Shown: positions 1-6,289 of the stretch, one piece after another
Layout: every line of letters begins with the position of its first letter
Position numbering within the stretch: the stretch's first letter is position 1
Assembly: GCA_007128555.1 (NCBI GenBank)
Contig: SKXF01000069.1
Coordinates: 1-8,769 of the forward strand
Origin: Clostridia bacterium
GTDB lineage: Bacteria > Bacillota_E > SLMV01 > PUMD01
Length of the DNA stretch: 8,769 nt
Reading direction: 5' to 3'
Notes under the pieces: generated by a model
What the model was told of the DNA's origin: nothing
Seen by the model: only the letters and a program-made list of their open reading frames with translations
Databases searched by the model: none
Made by a program: the position numbers and the translations under genes

Positions 1-492
1 CGAAGCGTGGGCCAGGGATTCACGCACCAGTGACACGGTGCGGTCCAGCTCCCCGAATCGGTGCAGCTGGTCTCGAAAAAAATTGGTAATGATGGTCAGC
101 TCGGGTCGCAACCTGGGTGTGACCAGGGGCATGGTGGCCTCGTCCACCTCGACGACCAGGGAATCCGTCACCAGTCGCCCAAAGAGATCCGCGTGCTCAA
201 CAAGGGTCGTGGCAACTCCGGAGAGGAGATTCGCACCGCTGATATTTCTGACCGTGCTCATCCCCGCAGACTGCAGGATGGAGCCCAGGAGGGCTGCGGT
301 GGTGGTCTTACCGTTGGTGCCGCTGATCACAGCTCTGACCCTGGGGACCGAGTGCGAGATCATCTCAATAAGGGCGGGTTGTAGCATCAGGGAAACGCGT
401 CCCGGCAGCGTGGTGCCCGAACGACGTACAAGCCTCAACAATTTGATCAGGATTTTGCCCACCGCAACGGCTGCTGTGAGGCGAAGACGCAA
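1..492 (-). CDS. murT: MurT, lipid II isoglutaminyl synthase subunit (C-terminus cut by window edge)
   Basis: MurT is the Mur-ligase-like subunit that, with the glutamine amidotransferase GatD, amidates the glutamate of lipid II in Gram-positive-type bacteria. The visible 164 residues show the family's opening: a short basic/hydrophobic N-terminus, SGTTLPGRVSL (25-35), the ATP P-loop SGTNGKTTT (57-65), SGANLLSG (85-92), VEVDEATMP (114-122) and TNFFRDQLHRFGE (136-148). These distinguish it from MurC-F ligases. The start is TTG at 492. GGAGGG (499-504 on the minus strand) lies 6 nt upstream of it, and an in-frame TAG lies just before. The later Mur domains and the cysteine-rich insertion expected in MurT lie off the left edge, as would gatD. 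It follows a small membrane-protein gene by 23 nt, suggesting co-transcription. Family identification is firm; the function is inferred from homology. Confidence 0.9.
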   Translation of the reverse strand, partial: MRLRLTAAVAVGKILIKLLRLVRRSGTTLPGRVSLMLQPALIEMISHSVPRVRAVISGTNGKTTTAALLGSILQSAGMSTVRNISGANLLSGVATTLVEHADLFGRLVTDSLVVEVDEATMPLVTPRLRPELTIITNFFRDQLHRFGELDRTVSLVRESLAHAS

Positions 493-515
493 TGGAGACC
501 CTCCATATCCGGGGG

Positions 516-731
516 CTATATGTTCAGAATCACCTGGAACAGGCCAAAGAGAATCCAGAACCCCCCGATCCAGGTCCAGTCGCGACGCTGCTTGTTGAGC
601 CGCTCCTCAGCGTCCTCCGCATCTGCGAACTTCTCCTCCATCCGCTCGGTAAACCAGGCAGACCTGGAGATATACAGGCAGGCCCCACCCACCAGAAGGC
701 TGAGCACACCGATCATGCCAGAGGGTAGCAT
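516..731 (-). CDS. Small two-helix membrane protein, function unknown
   Basis: This predicted 71-residue protein has a hydrophobic helix at about residues 5-23, a strongly charged, probably helical middle (27-51, rich in E, D, K and R), and a second hydrophobic, Trp/Phe-rich helix at about 53-70 that reaches the C-terminus. Both ends would therefore lie on the same side of the membrane, with the charged loop on the other side or amphipathic along it. I do not recognise the family. The ATG at 731 is chosen because GAGGAG lies 6 nt upstream. A longer in-frame reading from a GTG at 887 would run through the tRNA gene and is not credible. The gene sits 50 nt downstream of tRNA-Pro and 23 nt upstream of murT, so a cell-envelope role is possible but only inferred from position. 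Confidence 0.7.
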   Translation of the reverse strand: MLPSGMIGVLSLLVGGACLYISRSAWFTERMEEKFADAEDAEERLNKQRRDWTWIGGFWILFGLFQVILNI

Positions 732-781
732 TATGGCTCCTCTCCAACCTCGCACGGTCAATGAGGTCAAAAAATGAGGTG

Positions 782-856
782 TCGGGATGGCGAGATTTGA
801 ACTCGCGACTTCCGCGTCCCGAACGCGGCGCCCTGACCAAGCTGGGCCACATCCCG
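782..856 (-). tRNA. tRNA-Pro, anticodon CGG
   Basis: The 75-nt minus-strand sequence folds as a complete cloverleaf. The acceptor stem is CGGGATG/CATCCCG, the D stem GCCC/GGGC, the anticodon stem CCGCG/CGCGG with loop TTCGGGA (anticodon CGG, reading CCG), and the T stem GCGAG/CTCGC with loop TTCAAAT. C1:G72 and discriminator A73 match bacterial proline tRNAs. The 3' CCA is not encoded: the bases after A73 are CACC. A run of six T follows about 8 nt downstream on the minus strand (769-774). It lies between a NUDIX gene and a small membrane-protein gene on the same strand. I see no clear promoter immediately upstream, so it may be processed from a longer transcript. Confidence 0.95.
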
Positions 857-898
857 ACATCAATACCTTACGGTGCAATGACGTCACCTGTGATGATT

Positions 899-1342
899 CT
901 AACGGTTCGTTGGCCGACAGTCAACATCGGTGAACCTGGACAAGACCTGTTCCAGGCCCCGCCGATAGATGATCCGGTTCTCCTCGTAGTCGCAGTGGTC
1001 CAAAAAATCCGAAGGATCAACCCACCGCGCCCCGGCCACTTCCCCTGCTGCGGGTTGAAGGTCCCGGCCCCGGGCTCTCGCGAGGAAATAGGTGACGCGC
1101 TTGCACCGCAGGAGCCCCCGCGACCAGAAGCGGTACCGAACCTCGCCGAGACCCTCGAGGACATCGACCGGGATCCCGGTCTCCTCCTCAACCTCGCGGG
1201 CGGCCGCCTCGGGCGCCGTCTCCCCCGGTTCAATCCCGCCCTTGGGCAGGGTCCACCTGCCGAAGCGGTCCTCTATGACCAGGAGGCCAGACGGGCCGAA
1301 AACAACCGCCCCGGCCGCCCTCCTGCATCCGTCCTCAAGCAC
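899..1342 (-). CDS. NUDIX hydrolase
   Basis: This 147-residue protein has a complete NUDIX box at residues 35-57 matching GX5EX7REUXEEXGU: G35, E41, then REVEEETGI at 49-57. It binds the catalytic divalent metal and hydrolyses a nucleoside diphosphate linked to another moiety. WTLPKGG just before the box and a late AGARWVDPSDF segment are typical of small one-domain NUDIX proteins of the MutT / diadenosine-polyphosphate hydrolase kind. The actual substrate cannot be read from the sequence. The start is GTG at 1342, preceded by AGGGGG at about 6 nt. The gene begins 15 nt after the stop of the CBS-ACT gene and is probably in the same transcript. The tRNA-Pro gene follows after a 42-nt gap that contains the 8-bp palindrome TGACGTCA (879-886), with no convincing terminator. 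Confidence 0.88.
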   Translation of the reverse strand: MLEDGCRRAAGAVVFGPSGLLVIEDRFGRWTLPKGGIEPGETAPEAAAREVEEETGIPVDVLEGLGEVRYRFWSRGLLRCKRVTYFLARARGRDLQPAAGEVAGARWVDPSDFLDHCDYEENRIIYRRGLEQVLSRFTDVDCRPTNR

Positions 1343-1357
1343 TGTGCACCCCCTGCG

Positions 1358-1990
1358 TCACTCCCACACCTGGGAAACATGCAATACGCGGTAGGCACCC
1401 TCCCGCAAACGGTCCACCACTTGCTTGGGTTCGTTCGTCTTGAGGCGAATGATCACGTTGCCCAGGCTGACGTCCTTGTGCACCAAGGTGGCAATGCTGG
1501 CGATGCTCTGATCGCACGACCTGATAATCTGGGCAATGTCTGCCAGCACCCCGGTCCGGTCAGGAGCGACCAGCGTGATCCTGCTCCCCGGCTCGGTGAA
1601 TCCCATCATCTCCACGAACATCCTGCCGACATCGGCCTGGGTGATGATGCCCAACAGCGCCCCCGTGCTGGCCGTGACGGGCAACGCGTAATAGTCACCC
1701 TTGTACATGACCGTTGCGGCCTCTTCTAATATGTCGTCTTCGGATATGCTGGTCAGATCCGTCGCCATGATATCCGAAACCTGCTGGGCTCTCACCGACT
1801 CCAACTCGGTGCCGCTGAGAATCTGGGACGCAATGTCGAACGCCGTGATGATGCCCACCAGTTCCCTTTTCTTGTCCCTGACCGGGATCGCCTCGTACCC
1901 CTCGCTCTGCATGAGATTCCAGACAAAATCCAAGCTGTCACCCGGCGAAACGGTCTTCACCTGTCTCGTCATGGCATTTCCCACGAACAT
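1358..1990 (-). CDS. CBS-CBS-ACT domain regulatory protein (AcuB-like)
   Basis: This predicted 210-residue soluble protein has two CBS motifs in tandem (about residues 1-58 and 71-128, each with a conserved LVGIIT / LLGIIT strand followed by D) and a C-terminal ACT domain (about 137-208, starting RITLVAPDRTGVLADIA). CBS pairs usually bind adenine nucleotides and ACT domains usually bind amino acids, so the protein is probably a metabolic sensor or regulator. AcuB of acetoin metabolism is the nearest named type, but that pathway is not seen here. I prefer ATG 1990 over the in-frame GTG at 1999. The SD AGAGGGGG abuts the GTG directly, whereas it lies about 8 nt from the ATG. The gene follows the nitroreductase gene after a 101-nt gap, where I find no confident promoter or terminator, and precedes the NUDIX gene by 15 nt. 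Confidence 0.85.
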   Translation of the reverse strand: MFVGNAMTRQVKTVSPGDSLDFVWNLMQSEGYEAIPVRDKKRELVGIITAFDIASQILSGTELESVRAQQVSDIMATDLTSISEDDILEEAATVMYKGDYYALPVTASTGALLGIITQADVGRMFVEMMGFTEPGSRITLVAPDRTGVLADIAQIIRSCDQSIASIATLVHKDVSLGNVIIRLKTNEPKQVVDRLREGAYRVLHVSQVWE

Positions 1991-2091
1991 GCCGAGCACC
2001 CCCCTCTGGCTGATCTATCTTCCAACGATCGGCACTATTGCGTATTCTCTTCTGCAGGGGCATAATCCTTCCTCGATACCGTCATTTCAGG

Positions 2092-2895
2092 TCACTCGGA
2101 TACGTCAATCCCCTGTTCTCGCAGCAGCTCGAGCAGGTAGCCAAAGACCCTCCGGCCCCGGCTGTATTTCCTCGACACATGTTCGCCCCAGCCGTACCGG
2201 TCGTAATCGGTGGGATCCTCGTCTTCCTTCTCCAGGGCGATCTTCGCGTTGAGACGCCGGTAATACCCCTCGCGGATCAGGCCGGCATCCATCACGTCGA
2301 GGGCGGCATCGACATCCGCCTCCTCGAGGTCGCGGTAACGATCCCAGTGAAGGACGTACTCCAGGGGTACTCTCGGCCGGGGAGGTGGGTTCTCGGCAGG
2401 ATAGCCCATCACCATCCCCACCAGGGGGTAGACCCGGTCCGGCAGCGAGAAGATCTCCCCGAGCTCCCGCGCCAGGAAGGGAGCGGCCCCCAGGAAGCAG
2501 CTGCCCAGGCCATAGGCCTCGGCGGCGAGGACCATGTTCTGTCCCATGTAAGCGACATCCTGGATGCCGAGGAACAACATGCTCAGATCATCGGTGTGAT
2601 TCTCGCGTCCCCGCGCCTTGATGAACTTCTCCAGCTTGCGGAAATCGATGCACAGCAGGGCAAAGACCGGCGCCGCCCGGGGAAGGTGCCCAAACAGCTC
2701 ACCCAGCTGCTCGCGTATCTCGGGCTCTGATGTCACCACCACCGAGTACATCTGGCCCGTAAAGGGCGCCTGCTGACCGGCTCGCACCACCTTCTCAATG
2801 ACCGCCCCGGGAACATCCCGCGCCTCGAAGCGGCGAATGCTTGCCCGCTCCATCATGTTCTCAATCGGTGAATTTCCAGCACTTTCATCCCTCAT
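2092..2895 (-). CDS. Nitroreductase family protein (NfsA/FRP-like flavoprotein)
   Basis: This 267-residue member of the FMN-dependent nitroreductase superfamily transfers hydride from NAD(P)H to nitro compounds, quinones or flavins. Visible features are the N-terminal FMN phosphate motif ASIRRFEARDVP (18-29), APFTGQMYSVVV (43-54), the mid-protein GLGSCFLGA (129-137), and the VGMVMGYPAENPP plus PLEYVLHWDRY segments (159-187) typical of the NfsA/FRP subgroup. The C-terminal tail (about 200-267) is charged and ends in a predicted helix. Its ATG overlaps the TGA of the upstream PLP-enzyme gene (ATGA, 4 nt), so translation is probably coupled and the two products are likely made together. The physiological substrate is unknown. 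Many such enzymes are generic oxidoreductases, and this context suggests an anaerobic metabolic or detoxifying role. Confidence 0.88.
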   Translation of the reverse strand: MRDESAGNSPIENMMERASIRRFEARDVPGAVIEKVVRAGQQAPFTGQMYSVVVTSEPEIREQLGELFGHLPRAAPVFALLCIDFRKLEKFIKARGRENHTDDLSMLFLGIQDVAYMGQNMVLAAEAYGLGSCFLGAAPFLARELGEIFSLPDRVYPLVGMVMGYPAENPPPRPRVPLEYVLHWDRYRDLEEADVDAALDVMDAGLIREGYYRRLNAKIALEKEDEDPTDYDRYGWGEHVSRKYSRGRRVFGYLLELLREQGIDVSE

Positions 2896-4115
2896 GCCTG
2901 TACGCCCCCATCATCAAGTATGATGTCGCTGTCCACCTCCAGGACGGGAAGGTCCACGTCGACGACTTCCGAATACTTCAGGCCGGTTCCGGTGTTGATG
3001 ATCATGATTTCGTCCGCAGGATCGAGGTGGCCGTCGCCGATCATACTGGAAACCGCGGCGACGCAGGCGGCACCTTCGGGACAGATGAAGAGTCCCTCTG
3101 TCCTGGCCACGAGACGCAGTGCCTCCAGGATCTGCTCGTCGGAAACGGCGACTGCCCGTCCCCCGCTCTCATACAGGGCATCGAGCACCAGGAAGTCCCC
3201 GAGAGCCTTGGGGACCCGGATTCCCCCGGCAAGGGTCTGGGCTCCCTCCCAGAAATCCGAATCGCGCCTGCCCTCCTCGAAGGCCCGCACCAGGGGAGCA
3301 CAGCCTTCTGACTGCACGGCGATCATCTTGGGTCGCTCCGGCCCGATCCAGCCCATGGCCTCCAGCTCCTCGAAGGCCTTCCAGATTCCAATGAGTCCAA
3401 CGCCGCCGCCGGCCGGATAGAGCACCGCATCGGGGACTCTCCAGCCGAGCTGCATCGCCAACTCCAGCCCCATCGTCTTCTTGCCCTCGATCCGGTACGG
3501 TTCTTTCAGGGTGGACGCATCAAACCATCCGTATCGCTCGACGGCGCGGCCTATGATGGCCCCGGCATCGGAGATCAGGCCCTTCACCAGGTAGGTCCGA
3601 GCGCCAAAAAGCGAGCACTCCTGCTGGGTGAGCAGGGGCGCATCCTGCGGCATGGCCACGACGCAGCCAATCCCGGCCCTGGCCGCATAGGCCGACCAGG
3701 CCCCGCCCGCATTCCCGGCGGTGGGCATTGCAACGGTGGTCGCATTGAGATACCGGGCCATGGAGACGCCGCAGGCAGCCCCGCGAGCCTTGAAGGTGCC
3801 CGTCGGATTGAAGCCCTCGTCCTTCAGGGACAGGTTGTGGGCGCCGATCTCCTGGCCAGCATCGGGAAGGGAGAAAATGGGCGTCATGCCCTCTCCCAGG
3901 CCGACGATCTCCTCCTCGGGCACGGGAAGGAACTTGTGGAAGCGCCACATATCCTCCCGGCCCCCCTCGACATCCTTCGGGCTGAGGTCTCTTTTCATCG
4001 CATCCAGATCGTATCGGACCAGAAGCGGAGCGCCGCACCCACATAGATTCTGCAGCCGGCTCGCATCGAGATCTTCCCCGCAACGGGGACACTCCAGGTG
4101 ACTCATGTATGTCAC
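2892..4115 (-). CDS. Threonine synthase-like PLP enzyme (substrate uncertain)
   Basis: This 407-residue fold-type II PLP enzyme of the threonine synthase family has an N-terminal zinc-ribbon-like segment (C9, C12, C25, C27). The PLP Schiff-base lysine is K109 in SLKDEGFNPTGTFKARG. MPTAGNAGG (130-138), the phosphate-binding loop YPAGGGVGLIG (233-243) and NTGTGLKY (374-381) follow. Threonine synthase converts O-phosphohomoserine to threonine. The motif after the lysine is FKARGA rather than the usual FKDRG, and the GGG loop resembles threonine/serine dehydratases, so deamination or another beta/gamma-elimination is possible. The start is GTG at 4115, which has GAGAGGAAG with 6-nt spacing. The ATG at 4106 would sit 15 nt from that site. 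An upstream extension to 4418 is a shadow of the CoA-transferase gene. The gene begins 25 nt after the CoA-transferase stop and overlaps the nitroreductase start. Confidence 0.85.
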   Translation of the reverse strand: MTYMSHLECPRCGEDLDASRLQNLCGCGAPLLVRYDLDAMKRDLSPKDVEGGREDMWRFHKFLPVPEEEIVGLGEGMTPIFSLPDAGQEIGAHNLSLKDEGFNPTGTFKARGAACGVSMARYLNATTVAMPTAGNAGGAWSAYAARAGIGCVVAMPQDAPLLTQQECSLFGARTYLVKGLISDAGAIIGRAVERYGWFDASTLKEPYRIEGKKTMGLELAMQLGWRVPDAVLYPAGGGVGLIGIWKAFEELEAMGWIGPERPKMIAVQSEGCAPLVRAFEEGRRDSDFWEGAQTLAGGIRVPKALGDFLVLDALYESGGRAVAVSDEQILEALRLVARTEGLFICPEGAACVAAVSSMIGDGHLDPADEIMIINTGTGLKYSEVVDVDLPVLEVDSDIILDDGGVQA

Positions 4116-4140
4116 AATGATCTTCCTCTCACCATCGTTT

Positions 4141-5337
4141 TCACACTTCAGGAAACCGTACGACACCCCGTCCGGCCAGATCCAGCACCCGGTCTTCAGC
4201 ATAACCGAGGCCTGTGAGAATCTCCCGGGTATGCTCGCCCAGGAGGGGAGGCGCCCGTCGGATCTCTCCCGGGGTGCGGGACAGCCTGGCGGGGATGCCC
4301 AGGGTCTCGATCTCCCCCTCCGCAGGATGGGTGACCGTGCGCAGCATTTGACGGTGTTGAACCTGGGGGTCCTCAAACACGTCCCTGAGCGTATACACGG
4401 GGCCGCACGGCACCCCATGCTCCTCCATCAGCTCAAGCCACTCATCCCGCGGGCGCGTCTTCATGGTCTCGGTGATCCGCTCGACCAGGGCTTCGCGATT
4501 CTCAACGCGGTCCGAGCTGCCCGCATAGTCCGGCTCTTCCGGGTCGATGCCCACCAGGGGCGCAAAGCGCGCCCAGAGAGCGTCGTTGCCCACGGTGACA
4601 TTGATCCACCCATCCGACGTGGGAAAGGACTGGTACGGGGCGATACTGGGGTGGGCCGAGGCGCTCCGGGGAGGAAGTTGGCCACTGGCAAAGAAGTAAT
4701 GGGCCATGTAAGTCATCCATGAGACCTGGACATCCATCATGCTGATATCAACGTACTGTCCCCGCCCCGATCGTTCGCGTTCCAGCAGGGCGGCACATAT
4801 GGCGAAGGCCGCCTCCATGCCAGCACCGATGTCGGCAACGGCCACACCCACCCGGATCGGCTCCGAACCCTCGGGGCCGGTAATGCCCATCAGGCCACCC
4901 ATGCCCTGGAGGATGGCATCGTAAGCCGCCCGCTCACGATAGGGTCCGTCCTGTCCAAAACCCGAGATGGAACAGTAGACCAGGTCCGGGTGGTGCTCCT
5001 TGAGAACCTGGTAGTCCAGTCCCAGCCGGGCCGCGGTTCCCGGGCGGAAGTTCTCCAGCAACACATCGCAGTCCTGTACAAGATCGAGGGCAATCCTCTG
5101 CCCATCCTCCTCCTTCAGATTCACCGCCAGGCTGCGCTTGTTCCGATTGATGCTGAGGAAATAATGACTCTCGTCACCCACCCAGGGAGGGCCCCAGCTG
5201 CGGGTATCATCCCCCCCGTCGGGTCGTTCAAGTTTGATCACATCGGCTCCCATGTCCGCCAGCATCATGCTGCAGAAGGGTCCGGCCAGTACCCTGGAAA
5301 GATCCAGGACCCGGATTCCCTCGAGGGGACCTGTCAT
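4141..5337 (-). CDS. CaiB/BaiF (class III) CoA-transferase
   Basis: This 398-residue family III CoA-transferase moves CoA between carboxylic acids through an aspartyl-CoA thioester. It starts with the typical PLEGIRVLDLSRVLAGP. It then has GADVIKLERP, the ENFRPG (95-100) and GFGQDGPY (126-133) motifs, the catalytic aspartate D169 in VAVADIGAG (the same position as in formyl-CoA transferase), GRGQYVDISMMD and HGVPCGPV (307-314). Length is normal for the family, which works as an interlocked dimer. ATG 5337 is chosen because AGGTGG lies 5 nt upstream; an in-frame GTG at 5346 would overlap that SD. It lies 88 nt downstream of sucD and 25 nt upstream of the threonine-synthase-like gene. Adjacency to succinyl-CoA synthetase suggests succinyl-CoA as donor or product; the acceptor acid cannot be read from the sequence. 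Confidence 0.92.
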   Translation of the reverse strand: MTGPLEGIRVLDLSRVLAGPFCSMMLADMGADVIKLERPDGGDDTRSWGPPWVGDESHYFLSINRNKRSLAVNLKEEDGQRIALDLVQDCDVLLENFRPGTAARLGLDYQVLKEHHPDLVYCSISGFGQDGPYRERAAYDAILQGMGGLMGITGPEGSEPIRVGVAVADIGAGMEAAFAICAALLERERSGRGQYVDISMMDVQVSWMTYMAHYFFASGQLPPRSASAHPSIAPYQSFPTSDGWINVTVGNDALWARFAPLVGIDPEEPDYAGSSDRVENREALVERITETMKTRPRDEWLELMEEHGVPCGPVYTLRDVFEDPQVQHRQMLRTVTHPAEGEIETLGIPARLSRTPGEIRRAPPLLGEHTREILTGLGYAEDRVLDLAGRGVVRFPEV

Positions 5338-5364
5338 TATGACCACCTCTCAACGAGATCCCTT

Positions 5365-5400
5365 CGCTGGCCGGGACACCTTCGGGTGGCCTGACCAGCG
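5365..5400. repeat. Intercistronic stem-loop between sucD and the CoA-transferase gene
   Basis: An imperfect inverted repeat has outer arms CGCTGG (5365-5370) and CCAGCG (5395-5400). Inner arms CACC/GGTG (5377-5380/5385-5388) close a TTCG loop, with further pairing between them. On the plus strand this makes about 14 pairs with a C(UUCG)G tetraloop; in the minus-strand mRNA the loop is CGAA and the pairing is slightly poorer. No T-run follows on the minus strand, so it does not look like an intrinsic terminator. It may be a processing, stability or attenuation element that lets sucCD and the downstream genes be expressed at different levels. Confidence 0.5.
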
Positions 5401-5425
5401 ATCATGTCAACGGTTAACTTCTGTT

Positions 5426-6289
5426 CTATGTGAGCTCGTGGAGTAGCCCAGGGACCTCCCAGGGCAGTTGTGCGACCAGGGCGCCGCCTTCCTCCAGGGC
5501 CCTCTTCTTGCTGGCGTAATTGCCCCTGTCGCCCACCACGATCGCACCTGCGTGACCCATCCGCTTGCCTGGCGGGGCGCTTCGTCCGGCAAGGTAGGCC
5601 ACCACCGGGGTGTCCATGGCCTTTATGAACTCGGCCGCGTCTTCCTCGGCCGTGCCGCCGATCTCACCGATGAGAACGACGGCCTCCGTCTCCTCGTCGT
5701 GTTCGAAGCACTTCAGAACATCCACGAAATTCATGCCCACAACACGGTCACCGCCCATCCCGACGGCCGTGCTGATCCCGAATCCGGCCCTGGAAAGGGA
5801 ATCTGCGATCTCGTAGCTGAGGGTCCCACTCCTGGATACGAGCCCGATCTTGCCCTGGGCAAAGACATGACCGGGCATGATGCCGATCTTGCACCGGCCG
5901 GGGGTCAGCACCCCGAAGGTATTGGGGCCGATGACCCGCGCTCCCTCCTGGGCAGCGAAGGCCATCACGGCCATGGCATCGTGCAGGGGCACGCCCTCGG
6001 TGATGATCACCACGAGCTGCACCCCGGCTGCGATCGCCTCAAAGGCCGCATCCTTGACAAAGGGAGCGGGAATGAACAGCACGGAGACATTGGGGCCGTG
6101 GTTCTGAACGGCCTGGTCCACGGTATTGTAGACGGGGACGTTGGCAACCTCCTGTCCCCCCTTACCGGGGGTGGTTCCCGCCACAATACGCGTACCGTAC
6201 TTGACCATCAGCTCGGCGTGAAAGGTACCCTGTTTCCCCGTGATCCCCTGAACCAGGACCTTGGTCCTGTCATTGATCAGAATCGCCAT
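5426..6289 (-). CDS. sucD: Succinyl-CoA synthetase (ligase) alpha subunit, SucD
   Basis: This 287-residue alpha subunit, with SucC, interconverts succinate, CoA and NTP with succinyl-CoA, NDP and phosphate. It shows the CoA-binding Rossmann motif GITGKQGTFH (15-24), TPGKGG (40-45), the PAPF segment (74-77), VSRSGTLSYE (151-160), IGEIGG (207-212) and the phosphohistidine loop GKRMGHAGAI with His246, equivalent to the phosphorylated histidine of E. coli SucD. The usual GPNCPG is GPNTFG here (121-126), so the cysteine and proline next to the active site are replaced. ATG 6289 is preceded by a strong GGAGGAGG about 7 nt away; that SD lies inside the end of sucC, which overlaps sucD by 20 nt, so the two are translated together. 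Succinate is the default substrate, but malate or another dicarboxylate cannot be excluded. Confidence 0.93.
   Translation of the reverse strand: MAILINDRTKVLVQGITGKQGTFHAELMVKYGTRIVAGTTPGKGGQEVANVPVYNTVDQAVQNHGPNVSVLFIPAPFVKDAAFEAIAAGVQLVVIITEGVPLHDAMAVMAFAAQEGARVIGPNTFGVLTPGRCKIGIMPGHVFAQGKIGLVSRSGTLSYEIADSLSRAGFGISTAVGMGGDRVVGMNFVDVLKCFEHDEETEAVVLIGEIGGTAEEDAAEFIKAMDTPVVAYLAGRSAPPGKRMGHAGAIVVGDRGNYASKKRALEEGGALVAQLPWEVPGLLHELT

Noticed and set aside
516..887. Longer version of the small membrane protein starting at GTG 887
   Set aside because: It would translate the whole tRNA-Pro gene; ATG 731 has a good SD and leaves a clean membrane protein.
761..1729. Long plus-strand open frame (322 codons) across the tRNA, NUDIX and CBS-ACT genes
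   Set aside because: It runs antisense through three well-supported minus-strand features, begins inside the tRNA flank, and has no recognisable domain; it is a GC-rich shadow frame.
1991..1999. GTG 1999 as start of the CBS-ACT protein
   Set aside because: The SD abuts the GTG; ATG 1990 has normal spacing. The difference is only three residues.
4116..4418. N-terminal extension of the threonine-synthase-like protein back to 4418
   Set aside because: It lies antisense-free but within the CoA-transferase coding sequence in another frame; the family N-terminus (zinc ribbon) begins right after GTG 4115, which has a proper SD.
5405..5410. Perfect TTGACA on the minus strand upstream of the CoA-transferase gene
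   Set aside because: No acceptable -10 lies 16-18 nt downstream; that position is inside the stem-loop and is GC-rich.
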